From Stentor coeruleus (Eukaryota > Ciliophora > Heterotrichea > Heterotrichida > Stentoridae), in assembly GCA_001970955.1 (NCBI GenBank), contig MPUH01000165.1:1-64000 (forward strand): 64,000 nucleotides of DNA, read 5' to 3'. A model generated the notes under the pieces. That model saw only the letters and a program-made list of their open reading frames with translations. It was not told the origin of the DNA and did no database searches. Numbering within the stretch: the first letter of the stretch is position 1; every line of letters begins with the position of its first letter. The position numbers and the translations under genes are program-made. Shown here in pieces: positions 22,064 to 32,178 of this stretch.

Positions 22064-23137
22064 TTGATAATAAATAATATGGAAAAATCTTTCAAAACCC
22101 AAGTAAAAATTGAAGACTTCGAAACCCTTCGTCTAATTGGTAAAGGGGAATACGGCAAAGTCTTATTAGTCCGAAAACATTCTTCAGGCGAATTGTTAGC
22201 TATGAAAATCATAAAAAAGAAGCTAATAGAAGCTAAAAACCAAGTTGAGCATACAAAAGCTGAAAGGTCGATATTAGAAAAAGCTACACATCCATATATA
22301 GTCCGATTACGATATGCATTTCACACGAACTTAAAGCTTTATATGGCAATGGAATACTGTCCAGGTGGTGAGTTATATTTCCATCTTAGTAAATATAAAA
22401 GGTTTTCTGAGGATAGGGCGAAATTTTATGCTGCTTGTATTGTCCTTGCATTAAATTATTTACATGAAAACAATATTGTTTATAGAGAGTAATTTTTATA
22501 TAGTTTGAAACCTGAGAATATAGTCTTAGACTCTGAAGGGTATCCTAAAATAACAGATTTTGGTTTAGCTAAAGAAAATATTTCAATGAGAGATTTAACT
22601 AAAACTGTATGTGGAACTCCAGAGTATATAGCACCAGAAATTATACTTAGACAGGGTCATGGACATGCTGTTGATTGGTGGTCTCTTGGGTGTATTATTT
22701 ATGAGATGCTTTCTGGAATTCCACCTTTTTATGTGGAGGAGAGAAAAGAAATTTATAGGAATATAGTTCAAAGACCTGTTAGATTTTTAATACCAATAAA
22801 CCCTTTGGCTGCTGATATTATAACAAAACTTTTGCATAAAGACCCGGCACAGAGACTTGGTACTAGAGGTGGACAAGAAGTTATGAATCACCGCTGGTTT
22901 CAGGGTATTGATTGGAATGCTTTGTATCGTAAAGAACTTAAACCAGGGTTTGTTCCTTCGATAAAAAATCCACTTGATACTAGGTATTTTAGTGAAGATT
23001 TTACTCAGAGCTCGATTGCTGAATCCCCAAATTTCGAAGAAACTTTTGCGAGTAGTCCAACTTTTGGGGGATTTTCCTTTACTGCTGATAGAAATTCATG
23101 TGTGATGGAGCTTGACCAGGAAATTGTAAATTATTAA
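22064..23137 (+). CDS. AGC-family Ser/Thr kinase (S6K/AKT-like)
   Basis: Cytosolic kinase. In order: glycine loop IGKGEYGKVLLV, VAIK-type lysine in LAMKIIKKK, HRD-type YRDLKPENIVLD (split by an intron), DFGLAKE, T-loop LTKTVCGTPEYIAPE, an AGC tail with Ser/Pro turn-motif candidates (AESPNFEE, SSPTFG) and a perfect hydrophobic motif FGGFSF. The tail means control by a PDK1-like kinase and by hydrophobic-motif phosphorylation is likely. There is no PH, C1 or cNMP-binding domain. A 15-nt intron at 22489-22503 (GTAATTTTTATATAG) interrupts the Asp codon of YRD. Stop TAA; the neighbouring minus-strand gene converges with a gap of about 30 bp. Confidence 0.9.
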
Positions 23138-23168
23138 GTTATTATTAATTACTAATTTCATCATTTTG

Positions 23169-23805
23169 TTAAGCAGGGGATAATTTGATATTGTGTATAT
23201 AAATAGGAGGTGGTGTTGAAGGGCTATATGAGCAATTTCCTTTATATACATGTCCTCGATTTTTTATTTTTTTTTCATACTGTTTATTAGAGATACTCAA
23301 AGCATAAAAGATAGACTTGGGTTTTGGATGATAAAGTCTATTAGCTATTTGTGATCTAGGACGTTGATTTTCAATTTCAATCTTGTGTTCTCTAGAAAGA
23401 TTTTGGAATTTTTTCTCAAGAACTATAGGTTTACGGGTTATAACTATAGGCCGTTTAGTTGAATATTGATATGAGAAACAAACATTTTCTGTTTTTTGAA
23501 GTGCTTCGACTAGATGTATTTTAGGTCCGTTAGGATAGTAAAGTGGGCTTTCATCGCTTATTACTGAAGGGGATTTCTCTATAGGCTCAGTTTTAAAATT
23601 TTCAGTTGTTTCTATGTTACTTGGGGTTGGGTTATAGCTGTAGTTTATGTTGTGGTTAANTTTTCAGTTGTTTCTATGTTACTTGGGGTTGGGTTATAGC
23701 TGTAGTTTATGTTGTGGTTAAACTTCGTTATACAAAGTCGCAGTCTTTTTGAAAATGATGTAGGTTTATGCTCTTTGTTATACTTAAACCCATAAACCCT
23801 ATATC
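23169..23805 (-). CDS. basic low-complexity protein, 5' end lost in a gap
   Basis: Reading the minus strand from the N at 23806, one frame stays open: YRVYGFKYNKEHKPTSFSKR, YSYNPTPSNIETTE, ISDESPLYYPNGPKIHLVEA, YSTKRPIVITRKPIVLEKKF and IANRLYHPKPKSIFYAL, ending at TAA 23169-23171. An assembly joint (N at 23660) duplicates about 57 bp; collapsing it keeps the frame. The protein is rich in Lys/Arg, Pro, Tyr and Ser, and no domain is recognised. It is easily missed because it lacks a start codon in the window and the joint shifts the frame. It converges with the AGC kinase. Confidence 0.6.
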
Positions 23806-24029
23806 NCCTCAAATATCAATAAAACTTGTAACATCTAACTTTTCTCTAATAACCCAAACCAAACCTATTTTCTAATACTAATTTTCTCTCATAAACCTTA
23901 AAATCATAATCCTTCCAAAACCTTAAAAAAAGTATCAAAATTCATAATCCTAATCAAATTATTTCATTCGATTTTCGCATCATAATATTTCCCATATCAA
24001 ATATTCACCATAATTTCCAGTCAAATATA

Positions 24030-24803
24030 ATGTGCAACCTAAATATCCTCTGTAAGGTAAGCGATGGCAGCTGCCGATGCTGTGGAGCTGAGTCTTCAGG
24101 GATAGTAAAGCCTGTGCCCATTCCACTAATAAACCCTCATGAGGGAGCTCTGATCATGTCTCTGTTCAAAATGATAACCCAACAGAACGAAATGATTAGG
24201 AAAATCAGTGAAGATGCTCGATTGACTGCAGAAAAAATCACCTCTTTAAGCGAGAACCTAGGGCTTAAACAGTCTAAACAAATAGAATTCGCTTCAGAAG
24301 AAATGACTAATCCAGAAAAACTCCTTAAAATACTCTGTGGGGATAATTGCCAACATGATTACAACTTAGAGCTTATTAGTGAATTACCAAGTCCAGCTTT
24401 TAAAGAAAAAGCTTTTTCTATGTTATTGCAAATTGTTGATAATATTGGCCAGAAGGTCACTTTACCAACTACTGCTGGTTTTACGATTATGCTTTTTACT
24501 ACTGAAAGTCCTCCTAAACTTATGAAAGTTAATACTTCAGGAGATAAAATCATGAGAGGAACTACTGATGCTGATGGTAACAGTACAGTGCTTTTTAGGA
24601 AAATTGTGATAAAAGAAGTAACTTCGCATTTTAGAAATGGGTGCTTCTTTTTAGTTGTAGCAGCTAAGAACTTGCCTAATGTTAAACCGTTGATTGTTTC
24701 GAATTTTGTTATCAAAGCTAGGAAGCTTAATGGAGATGGGGGTTCTAGGAAAAAACAGAAGATAGAGGAAGAGAATCTTTTACCTACAGAAATATCTAGT
24801 TAA
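24030..24803 (+). CDS. orphan protein with beta-rich C-terminal domain
   Basis: 257 residues; ends TAA. A short N-terminal CRCCG cluster precedes a helical region (QQNEMIRKISEDARLTAEKI). An apparently beta-rich domain of about 130 residues follows (TLPTTAGFTIMLFTTESPPK, STVLFRKIVIKEVTSHFRNG, FFLVVAAKNLPNVKPLIVSN), then a basic tail KARKLNGDGGSRKKQK that could be a nuclear signal. The rhythm of the domain recalls immunoglobulin-like DNA-binding domains, but I do not recognise the family, so this is only a structural impression. The start ATG is the first in frame; an additional upstream exon cannot be excluded because of the gap at 23806. Confidence 0.6.
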   Translation: MCNLNILCKVSDGSCRCCGAESSGIVKPVPIPLINPHEGALIMSLFKMITQQNEMIRKISEDARLTAEKITSLSENLGLKQSKQIEFASEEMTNPEKLLKILCGDNCQHDYNLELISELPSPAFKEKAFSMLLQIVDNIGQKVTLPTTAGFTIMLFTTESPPKLMKVNTSGDKIMRGTTDADGNSTVLFRKIVIKEVTSHFRNGCFFLVVAAKNLPNVKPLIVSNFVIKARKLNGDGGSRKKQKIEEENLLPTEISS

Positions 24804-25204
24804 TAATAGTTTTAAAATGTTGTTATTATAATTATTAGCTTTGGTTATGCGCACTTTATGCATTTTGACATTAAGTTTACTATGAATTTATATGTAAATA
24901 TTATATGAATTTTTAGTTTCTTTTAAATAGGATGTGCATGATTATCTTTTGCAAATATTTTTTATTTGATTATTGACTAAAGAATTCATGGATTATAGAA
25001 TAATAATATGTTAGGATACTTATAACAATTTATATAAAAAGTGATATATAATAAAGAATTATCTATCTAATATAAAAATATAGAGAGATTGTTGTAGATT
25101 CATATAGCGATTTTATAATGTTTTCTCAAATATTCTTATACCTTTAAAAAAATCCTCATTATCTTGCATAACCCAACCTATATTCTCCTTTCATATATAT
25201 TTAA
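24804..25204. other. intergenic, no gene seen
   Basis: AT-rich. The left part is T/G-rich after the orphan gene and the right part C/A-rich before the H2B remnant. Nothing recognised. Confidence 0.55.
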
Positions 25205-25561
25205 TTAACTAGCAAACTTAGTGACTGCTTTTGCTTCTTCACTAACTGCATGTTTAACAATTCTCCAGGTAAAATAAGTTTAACACTAGTCTGAACTTCT
25301 CTACTTGACAAGGTTCTTTTCTTTCCATATATTATAAGCTTACTTGCTTGCTTCAAGACAACTTTTTTCAAAAATATCATTGATGAAAGAGTTCATAATA
25401 CTCATTGATCTTTTTGAAATACCAATATCTGGATGACTTGTTTAAGAACTCTGTATATGTATAGAGAAAATATTTCTGATCTCTTCTTAGATTTCTTCTT
25501 ATCAGTTTGTTTAGCAAGGACTGCTGGTTTTTTTTTCAGCTTTTTTTGTTCCTTTGGCCAT
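25205..25561 (-). pseudogene. H2B: histone H2B, frame-broken copy
   Basis: Starting at ATG 25561 the sequence reads MAKGTKKAEKK, then in successive frames [80 protein letters not shown] and [15 protein letters not shown], ending at TAA 25205-25207. This is the whole histone H2B fold (alpha-1, alpha-2 and the alpha-[10 protein letters not shown] signature) at the right length, about 118 codons. At least four single-base shifts separate the segments (start of the tail, after KQV, around EASK, and after GELL). H2B is intolerant of such changes, so this copy is non-functional as written, or the consensus is poor here. Confidence 0.85.
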
Positions 25562-26067
25562 TATGTAAGTTTTATATTTTTTCTCATATTTATATTTTGC
25601 ATTAAATTTGATAATAAATCCTATTGATTAGTGAAAATATCTTGGGAGATTTGGATATATTTTTTATGTTATGATTTTATGAGAAGATATATGAGAATGT
25701 AAAATTTATTGTTAAGAAAAGAAGATTTAGTTTAAGTTTAAATGCTTATGATTTTATTGTTAAGAAAAGAAGATTTAGTTTAAGTTTAAATGTTTATGAT
25801 TTTATTGGGAGTTGGATGAAGTATTCCCTTATCAGTCAAAATCCTTCCTAATTTCAATAAAAAGTCCCTTCAAAAAATATTCCCAAAAATTCAATCACTT
25901 TATCAAAAACCCTTTCAATAAAACTCCAATACAATTTCCAAATCATTTTTATATTCCCTAATCCCCACCTCTCTTACAAAACTGTATCAAAGACTTCTTA
26001 AATTTAATTCTAAATAACTCAATCATTTTCCAAAAAGTATAAAAATTTCATCACATATATTTTTCTA
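25562..26067. other. intergenic with composition switch
   Basis: 25620-25810 is G/T-rich on the + strand (5' flank of the minus-strand H2B copy); 25830-26067 is C/A-rich (5' flank of the plus-strand gene at 26068). Contains a 48-bp tandem duplication. Confidence 0.6.
25705..25800. repeat. 48-bp tandem duplication
   Basis: Two copies of a 48-bp unit beginning TTTATTGTTAAGAAAAGAAG, at 25705 and 25753, differing by about one base. Non-coding. Confidence 0.85.
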
Positions 26068-26871
26068 ATGTCCCATTCTAAAAATCCAAAGCATCTAACC
26101 ACAATCCAAACATCAAAAATCTCAGATCTCCCCCAAAGGTCTGATACAATCAATAATAACCCTCCTAGTTGTACTATTTCAATTACCCGAAAAGGTGAAG
26201 AATTATCCCTTCGACCTATTTCTCCTTATAGATATCCAATATCACTCTCTAATGAAAACTTTAAATCAATAAACACATCAAAACATACTCGTTTTCTAAC
26301 AACACCAGGAATATTTAAATTTATCCCAGCAACAGAAGTTGTTCCTAATGAAAAAAATCAAAACCCAGAAGATGAAAACCCAACAGAAGAAGTTTCAGAT
26401 GATGCTATTACGAATTTTTTATATGATGAACAAGTAAAACATTCAATTATTTATCCAAGTATTTGTAGTAATAAATACGATTTATTAGGGAATACAAAAA
26501 TTTCACCTTTGGATTTTCGAGTTTCAAGTTTATTTGCATTAAGTAAGACAAAATCATGTAAAAAAAATCAGGTTCAGAGTAAATGTGTGGATAAAAAAAG
26601 TGTTGATAAGAAGAAAGTTTTGTTTTTTATGTTAAAAAGTAAGAGAGAGGATGTTTTTACAAGGATATATTGTGAGAAATGTAAGGAAAATATGAGATAT
26701 AGTGTGAGAGTTAGGAATATTAAAGGAAGTTTGTAAGGGATATTTAGATGGGAAAAATTGTTCTGTGGGATTTTTTGTGAGAATAATAGGAAGTTTGTGG
26801 AGAGGGTATTTTATTGTAAGATATGCAAGAGTGAACTTGCAAGGATTAAAGTTAAAAAAGAAGAGGTGTAA
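26068..26871 (+). CDS. zinc-ribbon protein, LITAF-like C-terminus
   Basis: The first 180 residues are Ser/Thr/Asn/Pro-rich and look disordered. The C-terminus carries CEKCKENMRYSVRVRNIKG and, after a 15-nt intron at 26733-26747 (GTAAGGGATATTTAG), SLWEKLFCGIFCENNRKF and FYCKICKSELARIKV, ending at TAA 26869-26871. Two CxxC knuckles separated by a partly hydrophobic stretch match the plan of LITAF domains (monotopic zinc ribbons on endosomal membranes), but the hydrophobic middle is weaker than usual. Without splicing the frame ends before the second knuckle. Family assignment is tentative. Confidence 0.65.
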
Positions 26872-27059
26872 GTAAGGATTTTTTATGTAAATAACATGGA
26901 ATTTATTATTTAGTGTAGATTATTAAGTAATAAATAAGAATTATATGTATATAATTGTATATATAGAGAGAGTATTTTTTGTGATAATATTGAATATAGG
27001 ATGAGATTATTATAGTTTTAGGGTAATAATAGATAATTTATTATAAATTTTTCAAATAG

Positions 27060-28571
27060 TCATTTTAATAATGAAGCCTTTCTTCCATAAGGTAGTTTTG
27101 TATTTGCTCTTCTAATTGGACTAGAGTGTTTTTTCACTTCTATACCTAAAGCTATTTTGATATCAGCAATAATCTCATCTGTATTTGTATATAATAAAAA
27201 CAGTGGTCGTTTATTGCTATTTCTATCAAAACTCCAATGCTTAAAATTAGTATCATTTTCCTTTAAAACAACTTGTCCTTTTAGTTTCGCTTTATAGTTT
27301 CTCATAGCCATCATATGTTTTCTTGCTATTTTTATATAATATTTTCTAATCTCAGTCTCGATCATAGCAGGGGCAAAATTACGGTCTTTAATATTCCTTT
27401 TAGGACCTTTTTTTATTAGAACCATAGTTTCAAGTTTTTTAAATAAAAGCATTAAGCCCCAGTTACGAGCTCTTTTAATTTTTATCATATGTCTGATGCT
27501 GTTTTGAATAAGATAAATATATTTTTTAAAATTCACCATAAGCCTTGTCATGTAGTTCCCAAATAACACTCGTTCGATTATCGATACGATGATTTTGTTT
27601 AACAGTTTTTTACGTTTGTCAAGCCATTTTCTTATATAAGGTGTTCTTTGGTTCAGAGTTTTTACTAAATGTTTCCATCGAAGGTTTTGAACTTTCCTTA
27701 TTATTTTCCCTAAAACCTTACTTACCCAATACAGTACCATGAGCATTTTATTTATCCTCTTAATAGTAGACTTTTTTAGTTTAACCTTAAGATTTAATAC
27801 AAAAGCTGTACTAGCAAGGGAAATCAAACATCCCCAGCACAATTTAACTTTATGTATCTCAAATCTTCTCATCCTCCACTCAAACCTCGATATTTTCTCA
27901 GTATAATTCTTCATTTTAACTTCCCTATTCATAGTTTCAATAGCAATTTTAGTATTTTTATGTACGAAACTTTCGAATTCCCTGATCTTTGAAGTAACTT
28001 CAAGGTTTTTTTGTTTTTGAGCCTTATTATAAGGTGTCATATCTTTATTTTCAATCACAAAAACTGGGTTTAAATGATTTTTAGACTTGTTTTTAAGGTA
28101 ATTTTCAGCGAATTTCACACTTTGTCCTTCGAACCGTGGAGTTGCAGAAAAATACACAACTTTTGTCGTATTTTTTATGCTTTCATTATACTTTCCAGGC
28201 CCAATACACGACCGAGTTGTATTAAAAGTAGCCGTAGCACTTAAATTATGTGATTTCTGTGAATTTTTTCCTTTAACATCCTTATAAAACGTCTGTGTTA
28301 CTTCAGGATCCTCTACTTTTTCAGGTTTTTTCACTTTTTTCTTAACAATTTTTCTAGTTTTCGAACTTGGAATTTCTAATGGAGGAAATGCAAAATCCTC
28401 AAACTCTTGAAATTTGCCTTGAAGTTGTTGGAAAATCGGGATTATTTTTGAACTAGACTCTGAACAATTAGACTGCCCACTATATCTATAATTAGAAAAT
28501 TTATCATAGACTATAGTTGTAGAATATTCAAGGTTTAATGTAGGTCGTTTTGAATTAGAATAGTTTTCCAT
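27060..28571 (-). CDS. basic helical protein with SHIPPO-like motif
   Basis: 503 residues, very basic. The N-terminal third is Ser/Lys-rich and contains GPGKYNES and VVYFSATPRFEG, resembling the PGPGxY (SHIPPO/STPG) repeats of ciliary microtubule-associated proteins. The rest is a run of basic amphipathic helices with IQ-like stretches (ISRFEWRMRRFEIHKVKLCW, KIIRKVQNLRWKHLVK, LLNKIIVSIIERVLFGNYMT), suggesting calmodulin or centrin binding. The stop is TGA at 27060-27062. A cytoskeletal or ciliary role is inference. The two genes upstream on the same strand are spaced 74 and 42 bp apart. Confidence 0.65.
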   Translation of the reverse strand: MENYSNSKRPTLNLEYSTTIVYDKFSNYRYSGQSNCSESSSKIIPIFQQLQGKFQEFEDFAFPPLEIPSSKTRKIVKKKVKKPEKVEDPEVTQTFYKDVKGKNSQKSHNLSATATFNTTRSCIGPGKYNESIKNTTKVVYFSATPRFEGQSVKFAENYLKNKSKNHLNPVFVIENKDMTPYNKAQKQKNLEVTSKIREFESFVHKNTKIAIETMNREVKMKNYTEKISRFEWRMRRFEIHKVKLCWGCLISLASTAFVLNLKVKLKKSTIKRINKMLMVLYWVSKVLGKIIRKVQNLRWKHLVKTLNQRTPYIRKWLDKRKKLLNKIIVSIIERVLFGNYMTRLMVNFKKYIYLIQNSIRHMIKIKRARNWGLMLLFKKLETMVLIKKGPKRNIKDRNFAPAMIETEIRKYYIKIARKHMMAMRNYKAKLKGQVVLKENDTNFKHWSFDRNSNKRPLFLLYTNTDEIIADIKIALGIEVKKHSSPIRRANTKLPYGRKASLLK

Positions 28572-28645
28572 AATAATAGTTAATATTTATATATTTTAAT
28601 ATATAAGTTAATTATTAAAAATACTGTTATTTAAACACTAATTCC

Positions 28646-29284
28646 TTAAAATGGAAACCTATTTTTATCTGCACCTGAAAACTTATCAACTAAATATTCT
28701 GGGTTAAAACTTGTACTTTCATTGTAGATCAAAGATAAGTTTTTCTTTTTAACATTTTTGTTCCTTTTGATTTTATCATATGATTCATTCCTCATAATAG
28801 TTTTCGCATTTTCTATAGGACAGATTTTAGGTTCTTTAACTGCATTTGATATCTTTATTTCATTTTGTTTATCATGTTTATTGTCAAATAAAAACAGATC
28901 TTTAGTTTTTTGCTTTTGTGCTTGAAGATTTGTCACAGTCTGACAGCCGTATTTTTTTATAAGATTTTTAGGGTCGTTTAAGTAAATGTGACTTTTTTTC
29001 TCATAAGCATTTGCGGTTTGAGTTTCTTCATCTGTTACTATAGAAACTTTAGACCCTCTTCTTGAAGTTCCACTTGGTGTTCTATATGAAGTATCTATAC
29101 TATAATCTTTGACCTGTGTCCCAGACAAATGAATAAGTTCTGGTATTGTCAAAGAATCAAAGTCTCTTTGGATAATATGAAGGCCATATAAAAACACTGA
29201 GTCTATACAAGTTTGCCATTTACTCCTAGGATAATCTGATAGGAATTCTCTGACTTCAGGGTATTTCATAACATTATCCAACAT
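28646..29284 (-). CDS. protein of unknown function
   Basis: 212 residues; stop TAA. The N-terminal 70 residues are well ordered by composition (VMKYPEVREFLSDYPRSKWQ, FDSLTIPELIHLSG) and could be a small helical domain. The remainder is Lys/Asn/Ser-rich and probably disordered. No family recognised. It sits 42 bp from the MUS81 stop and 74 bp from the next gene start, all on the minus strand. Confidence 0.65.
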   Translation of the reverse strand: MLDNVMKYPEVREFLSDYPRSKWQTCIDSVFLYGLHIIQRDFDSLTIPELIHLSGTQVKDYSIDTSYRTPSGTSRRGSKVSIVTDEETQTANAYEKKSHIYLNDPKNLIKKYGCQTVTNLQAQKQKTKDLFLFDNKHDKQNEIKISNAVKEPKICPIENAKTIMRNESYDKIKRNKNVKKKNLSLIYNESTSFNPEYLVDKFSGADKNRFPF

Positions 29285-29326
29285 TATTATATAATAATTT
29301 CATATATAAATAACCAAAATAAATAC

Positions 29327-30745
29327 TTAGTTTAAAAACAATTCAATCAAAGCATTTCTTGTATTTTTACTTATACAGTTCCCATTAGCCAATTTTATAC
29401 TTTTTAAAACCCTATTTAATTCACGTTTACCTTTATCTTGTGCATTTTTTAGTTCTAAAAACATTTTCATAGGGGTTTTGTATTTTTTTAATATAGCTAA
29501 AGTGCTTTGTTCTCCCAAATTTTCTATTGCCCTAAGCTGTTTACCAAATATATCCCCTACTGTAACCCCATTATGAGGACTAGTAAAATCATAGAATTCT
29601 TCATATGTTGATAAAGAACTAATTTTCGAATATGACCAAGATGAGACTTCATTAAATAAAGCATTTGTAAACCTCGCAAGCCAATTAAGTGTATCCTTAG
29701 AATCAGCAGTGTTTTTTATAAGAAAATTATAATTGAATTTTGTGCTAAGTAAAGAGTTTAAAATTGTACTTGAGTTAACTTTAGAAGATTTTTTTACAAT
29801 TGTCCCTTCAAGTAAATAAATACACACAGCATTACTCATTTTCATACGAATTTTCTGGTCTTCGTATCTTGAGTCAATTATCGATTGAGCTAAATCATCA
29901 GCGGTTTTTCTTTCAACCACATAATTCAACATATAATCCTGATATTTTTTACCTATTTTAACCCTACATACCCATTGATAATCCCCAATCCATAATTTTC
30001 TCCTTTCAACAATTACGTTTCTATTTTCTAACCTTGAGCATATAACATTAAAATCCATTGATTGTCTTTCTGCACTATCAACAAATAAAACTATTGAAAA
30101 ATCATCAATTCCCCCATCAGTTTCTTGATCATAAAATTCTTGACTTGAAGTGTTTTTAATCCAACTATCAGGGATAAAACTTTCTAATAAAGGTTTTTGA
30201 ACTGTTGGACATTCTGAATGTAATTTTAAAGCTAAGGATTTACCGATTTCAGTTAGAAAATATTTCCCGTTTTCTTCTTTTATTATATCGATTTCAGCTA
30301 AATGTTGAAGGATAATATCAAGATTTTGGGGTTCTTCAAGTTTGTAATCAGAGAGATATTTTGAGATTATATATGGGAAATCATATGTTGCTAGAGATTC
30401 TTCGGATTTATTTAGACACATTAAACAGACCCATTCTGGAGATCGAAAAGGAGGATTGTATGAGATTTTTTTATTACCCGGCTGAGGACTAGCTTTTCGT
30501 TTTACAGGCTTGTCTTTAAGCCAAGAATCGATTTCAGATGCCCACCATGGTCCTACACCTTGAACAAGAAGGGCAGCTGCTTTTCCAGAGATTATAGGAA
30601 GCGGGAATTTTTCTAGGGCTTGTTGGATTCTTTTGGCATTACTAGCTTTTTGGTCATTGTTTTGTTTTTGAAGAGCTCTTTTTAGACTTTCAAGCTTGTA
30701 GTAGATATAGGAATTTTCTTCACAACCAAGTTTGCTTTTAGACAT
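29327..30745 (-). CDS. MUS81: MUS81 structure-specific endonuclease
   Basis: Catalytic subunit of the Mus81-Eme1/Mms4 nuclease that cleaves branched recombination and replication intermediates. N-terminal helix-hairpin-helix region (AKRIQQALEKFPLPIISGK), then ...GVGPWWASEIDSWL, a winged-helix region around residues 140-185, then the ERCC4 nuclease (VLFVDSAERQSM, KLWIGDYQWVCR, YVVERKTADDLAQSI with the metal-binding ERKxxxD), and a C-terminal HhH2 region (EQSTLAILKKYKTPMKMFLE). 472 residues, close to the usual length; stop TAA. Useful in a ciliate whose conjugation involves meiotic recombination. The partner Eme1 is not in this window. Confidence 0.9.
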   Translation of the reverse strand: MSKSKLGCEENSYIYYKLESLKRALQKQNNDQKASNAKRIQQALEKFPLPIISGKAAALLVQGVGPWWASEIDSWLKDKPVKRKASPQPGNKKISYNPPFRSPEWVCLMCLNKSEESLATYDFPYIISKYLSDYKLEEPQNLDIILQHLAEIDIIKEENGKYFLTEIGKSLALKLHSECPTVQKPLLESFIPDSWIKNTSSQEFYDQETDGGIDDFSIVLFVDSAERQSMDFNVICSRLENRNVIVERRKLWIGDYQWVCRVKIGKKYQDYMLNYVVERKTADDLAQSIIDSRYEDQKIRMKMSNAVCIYLLEGTIVKKSSKVNSSTILNSLLSTKFNYNFLIKNTADSKDTLNWLARFTNALFNEVSSWSYSKISSLSTYEEFYDFTSPHNGVTVGDIFGKQLRAIENLGEQSTLAILKKYKTPMKMFLELKNAQDKGKRELNRVLKSIKLANGNCISKNTRNALIELFLN

Positions 30746-31379
30746 GTTGTAAGGCTATTTACATATGTTTTTGGATTTATGAAGTATTTTTTAAAAATTA
30801 AATTTTTGGTTTGGTTTGAAGGATGATATGATAGGATTGTGGATAAGGTTTTGGTTGAAAATTGTTTAAAAGGTTTTTTTGTAGGTTTTTGAGGAGGCTT
30901 TAAGAGATATTTTAAGGGTTTTTAGGGTTTTGTATAGAGGAGATGGTTTTAAAAATATAAATTTAAATAAAGATACCGCGTAAATAAAATACGATTTTTA
31001 TAGTCTTGTTGGAGAATATGATGATATATACTAATTAGATTTTGAAAATGCTTTTATGGTAGATTTAATATTTTTATGTGAATATCATTATTATTATAAC
31101 ACATATCTTCTGCACTTAGCATTTTTTTAAACTGAACTTTTAAACAAAAGAGCATTTGCATTTGTATTTTACACAACTTTCTCAATCAACCTTAATATTG
31201 TATATCACCCAATAACTCATACCTAATTTTCTATACAAAATAAAATCATTCACATCACCATTCAAGCCTAAAAAAACCCCTAATCCTATAACCCTCAAAA
31301 AAAGCCTAAAACCCATCAATTCCTAAAAAAAGGCAACAAATCATATAAAACTCAATATTTAATTAGTTTATATAAAATA
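30746..31379. other. intergenic with composition switch
   Basis: 30746-30960 is G/T-rich on the + strand (5' flank of minus-strand MUS81); 31160-31379 is C/A-rich (3' flank of the minus-strand gene ending at 31380). No gene seen. Confidence 0.6.
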
Positions 31380-32057
31380 TTAAAGAGAATCCAAAAGCGC
31401 TGACTTATAATTTATCGAAGCAGTTGTCGATTCCCCTGAAAACTTAGCACTCGAAGTCTTTGTATGCGTTTTTTTCCTAGGGATCAAATATTTATTCAAT
31501 TCATTATTCAACAAATCAATATTTTCATGTAAATACTCCACATCTTTTTGCTTCTGTTCCAGTTTCTCTCTAAAATCTTGTATAGCTTTAGCATATTTTA
31601 CTATCTGCTGCTGCGACTTCATAAGTTTTTCTTTAAGAGCATTATTTTCTACATCCCTTAAATCCCCAATAAGTAAACTGCTAATTTCTTTACATTCACT
31701 TTGTTTTAAAAACATACCTCCTATAGGTGCTCTAATCATTTTTTGTATTGTATTAAATGTATTAGGCTTTTCTATAAGGATTAATGATTTTTCTAACGAC
31801 ATATCTGTAACACTAAGGCATTTTTTTAAAGATCCAACTAATGAAGCTAAGTAATCTAAGCTTTCAGGTATAGAATTTAATCTTGGAGATAGAGAATATG
31901 TCAAATATTTAGCATTAAACATGGTTTTGTGCATATCATCTATAATTTCAACAAGTTTTTCTAGTATATTTGAGTTTTCTTGGGGTTCTATGAAGTCTTC
32001 TATTTCTTGTATATCAAGTTTTTTATGTTGTTGACAAGCTGCTGATTTCAGATCCAT
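31380..32057 (-). CDS. coiled-coil protein of unknown function
   Basis: 225 residues; stop TAA. Helical throughout, with a clear C-terminal coiled coil (KLMKSQQQIVKYAKAIQDFR, EKLEQKQKDVEYLHENIDLL) and a basic Ser/Thr tail (RKKTHTKTSSAKFSGEST). The middle contains PRLNSIPESLDYLASLVGSL. No recognised domain. The phosphodiesterase gene lies about 120 bp upstream on the same strand. Confidence 0.65.
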   Translation of the reverse strand: MDLKSAACQQHKKLDIQEIEDFIEPQENSNILEKLVEIIDDMHKTMFNAKYLTYSLSPRLNSIPESLDYLASLVGSLKKCLSVTDMSLEKSLILIEKPNTFNTIQKMIRAPIGGMFLKQSECKEISSLLIGDLRDVENNALKEKLMKSQQQIVKYAKAIQDFREKLEQKQKDVEYLHENIDLLNNELNKYLIPRKKTHTKTSSAKFSGESTTASINYKSALLDSL

Positions 32058-32178
32058 TTATTAATAAATTATTTACTTTAAGCCTGTTATAAAAATTAAA
32101 GCTTAAGTCATAGATTTATATAAAAACTATCTTATAATAAGAGTAAATATAAAACTATATAAAATTAAGTACTTTAAA

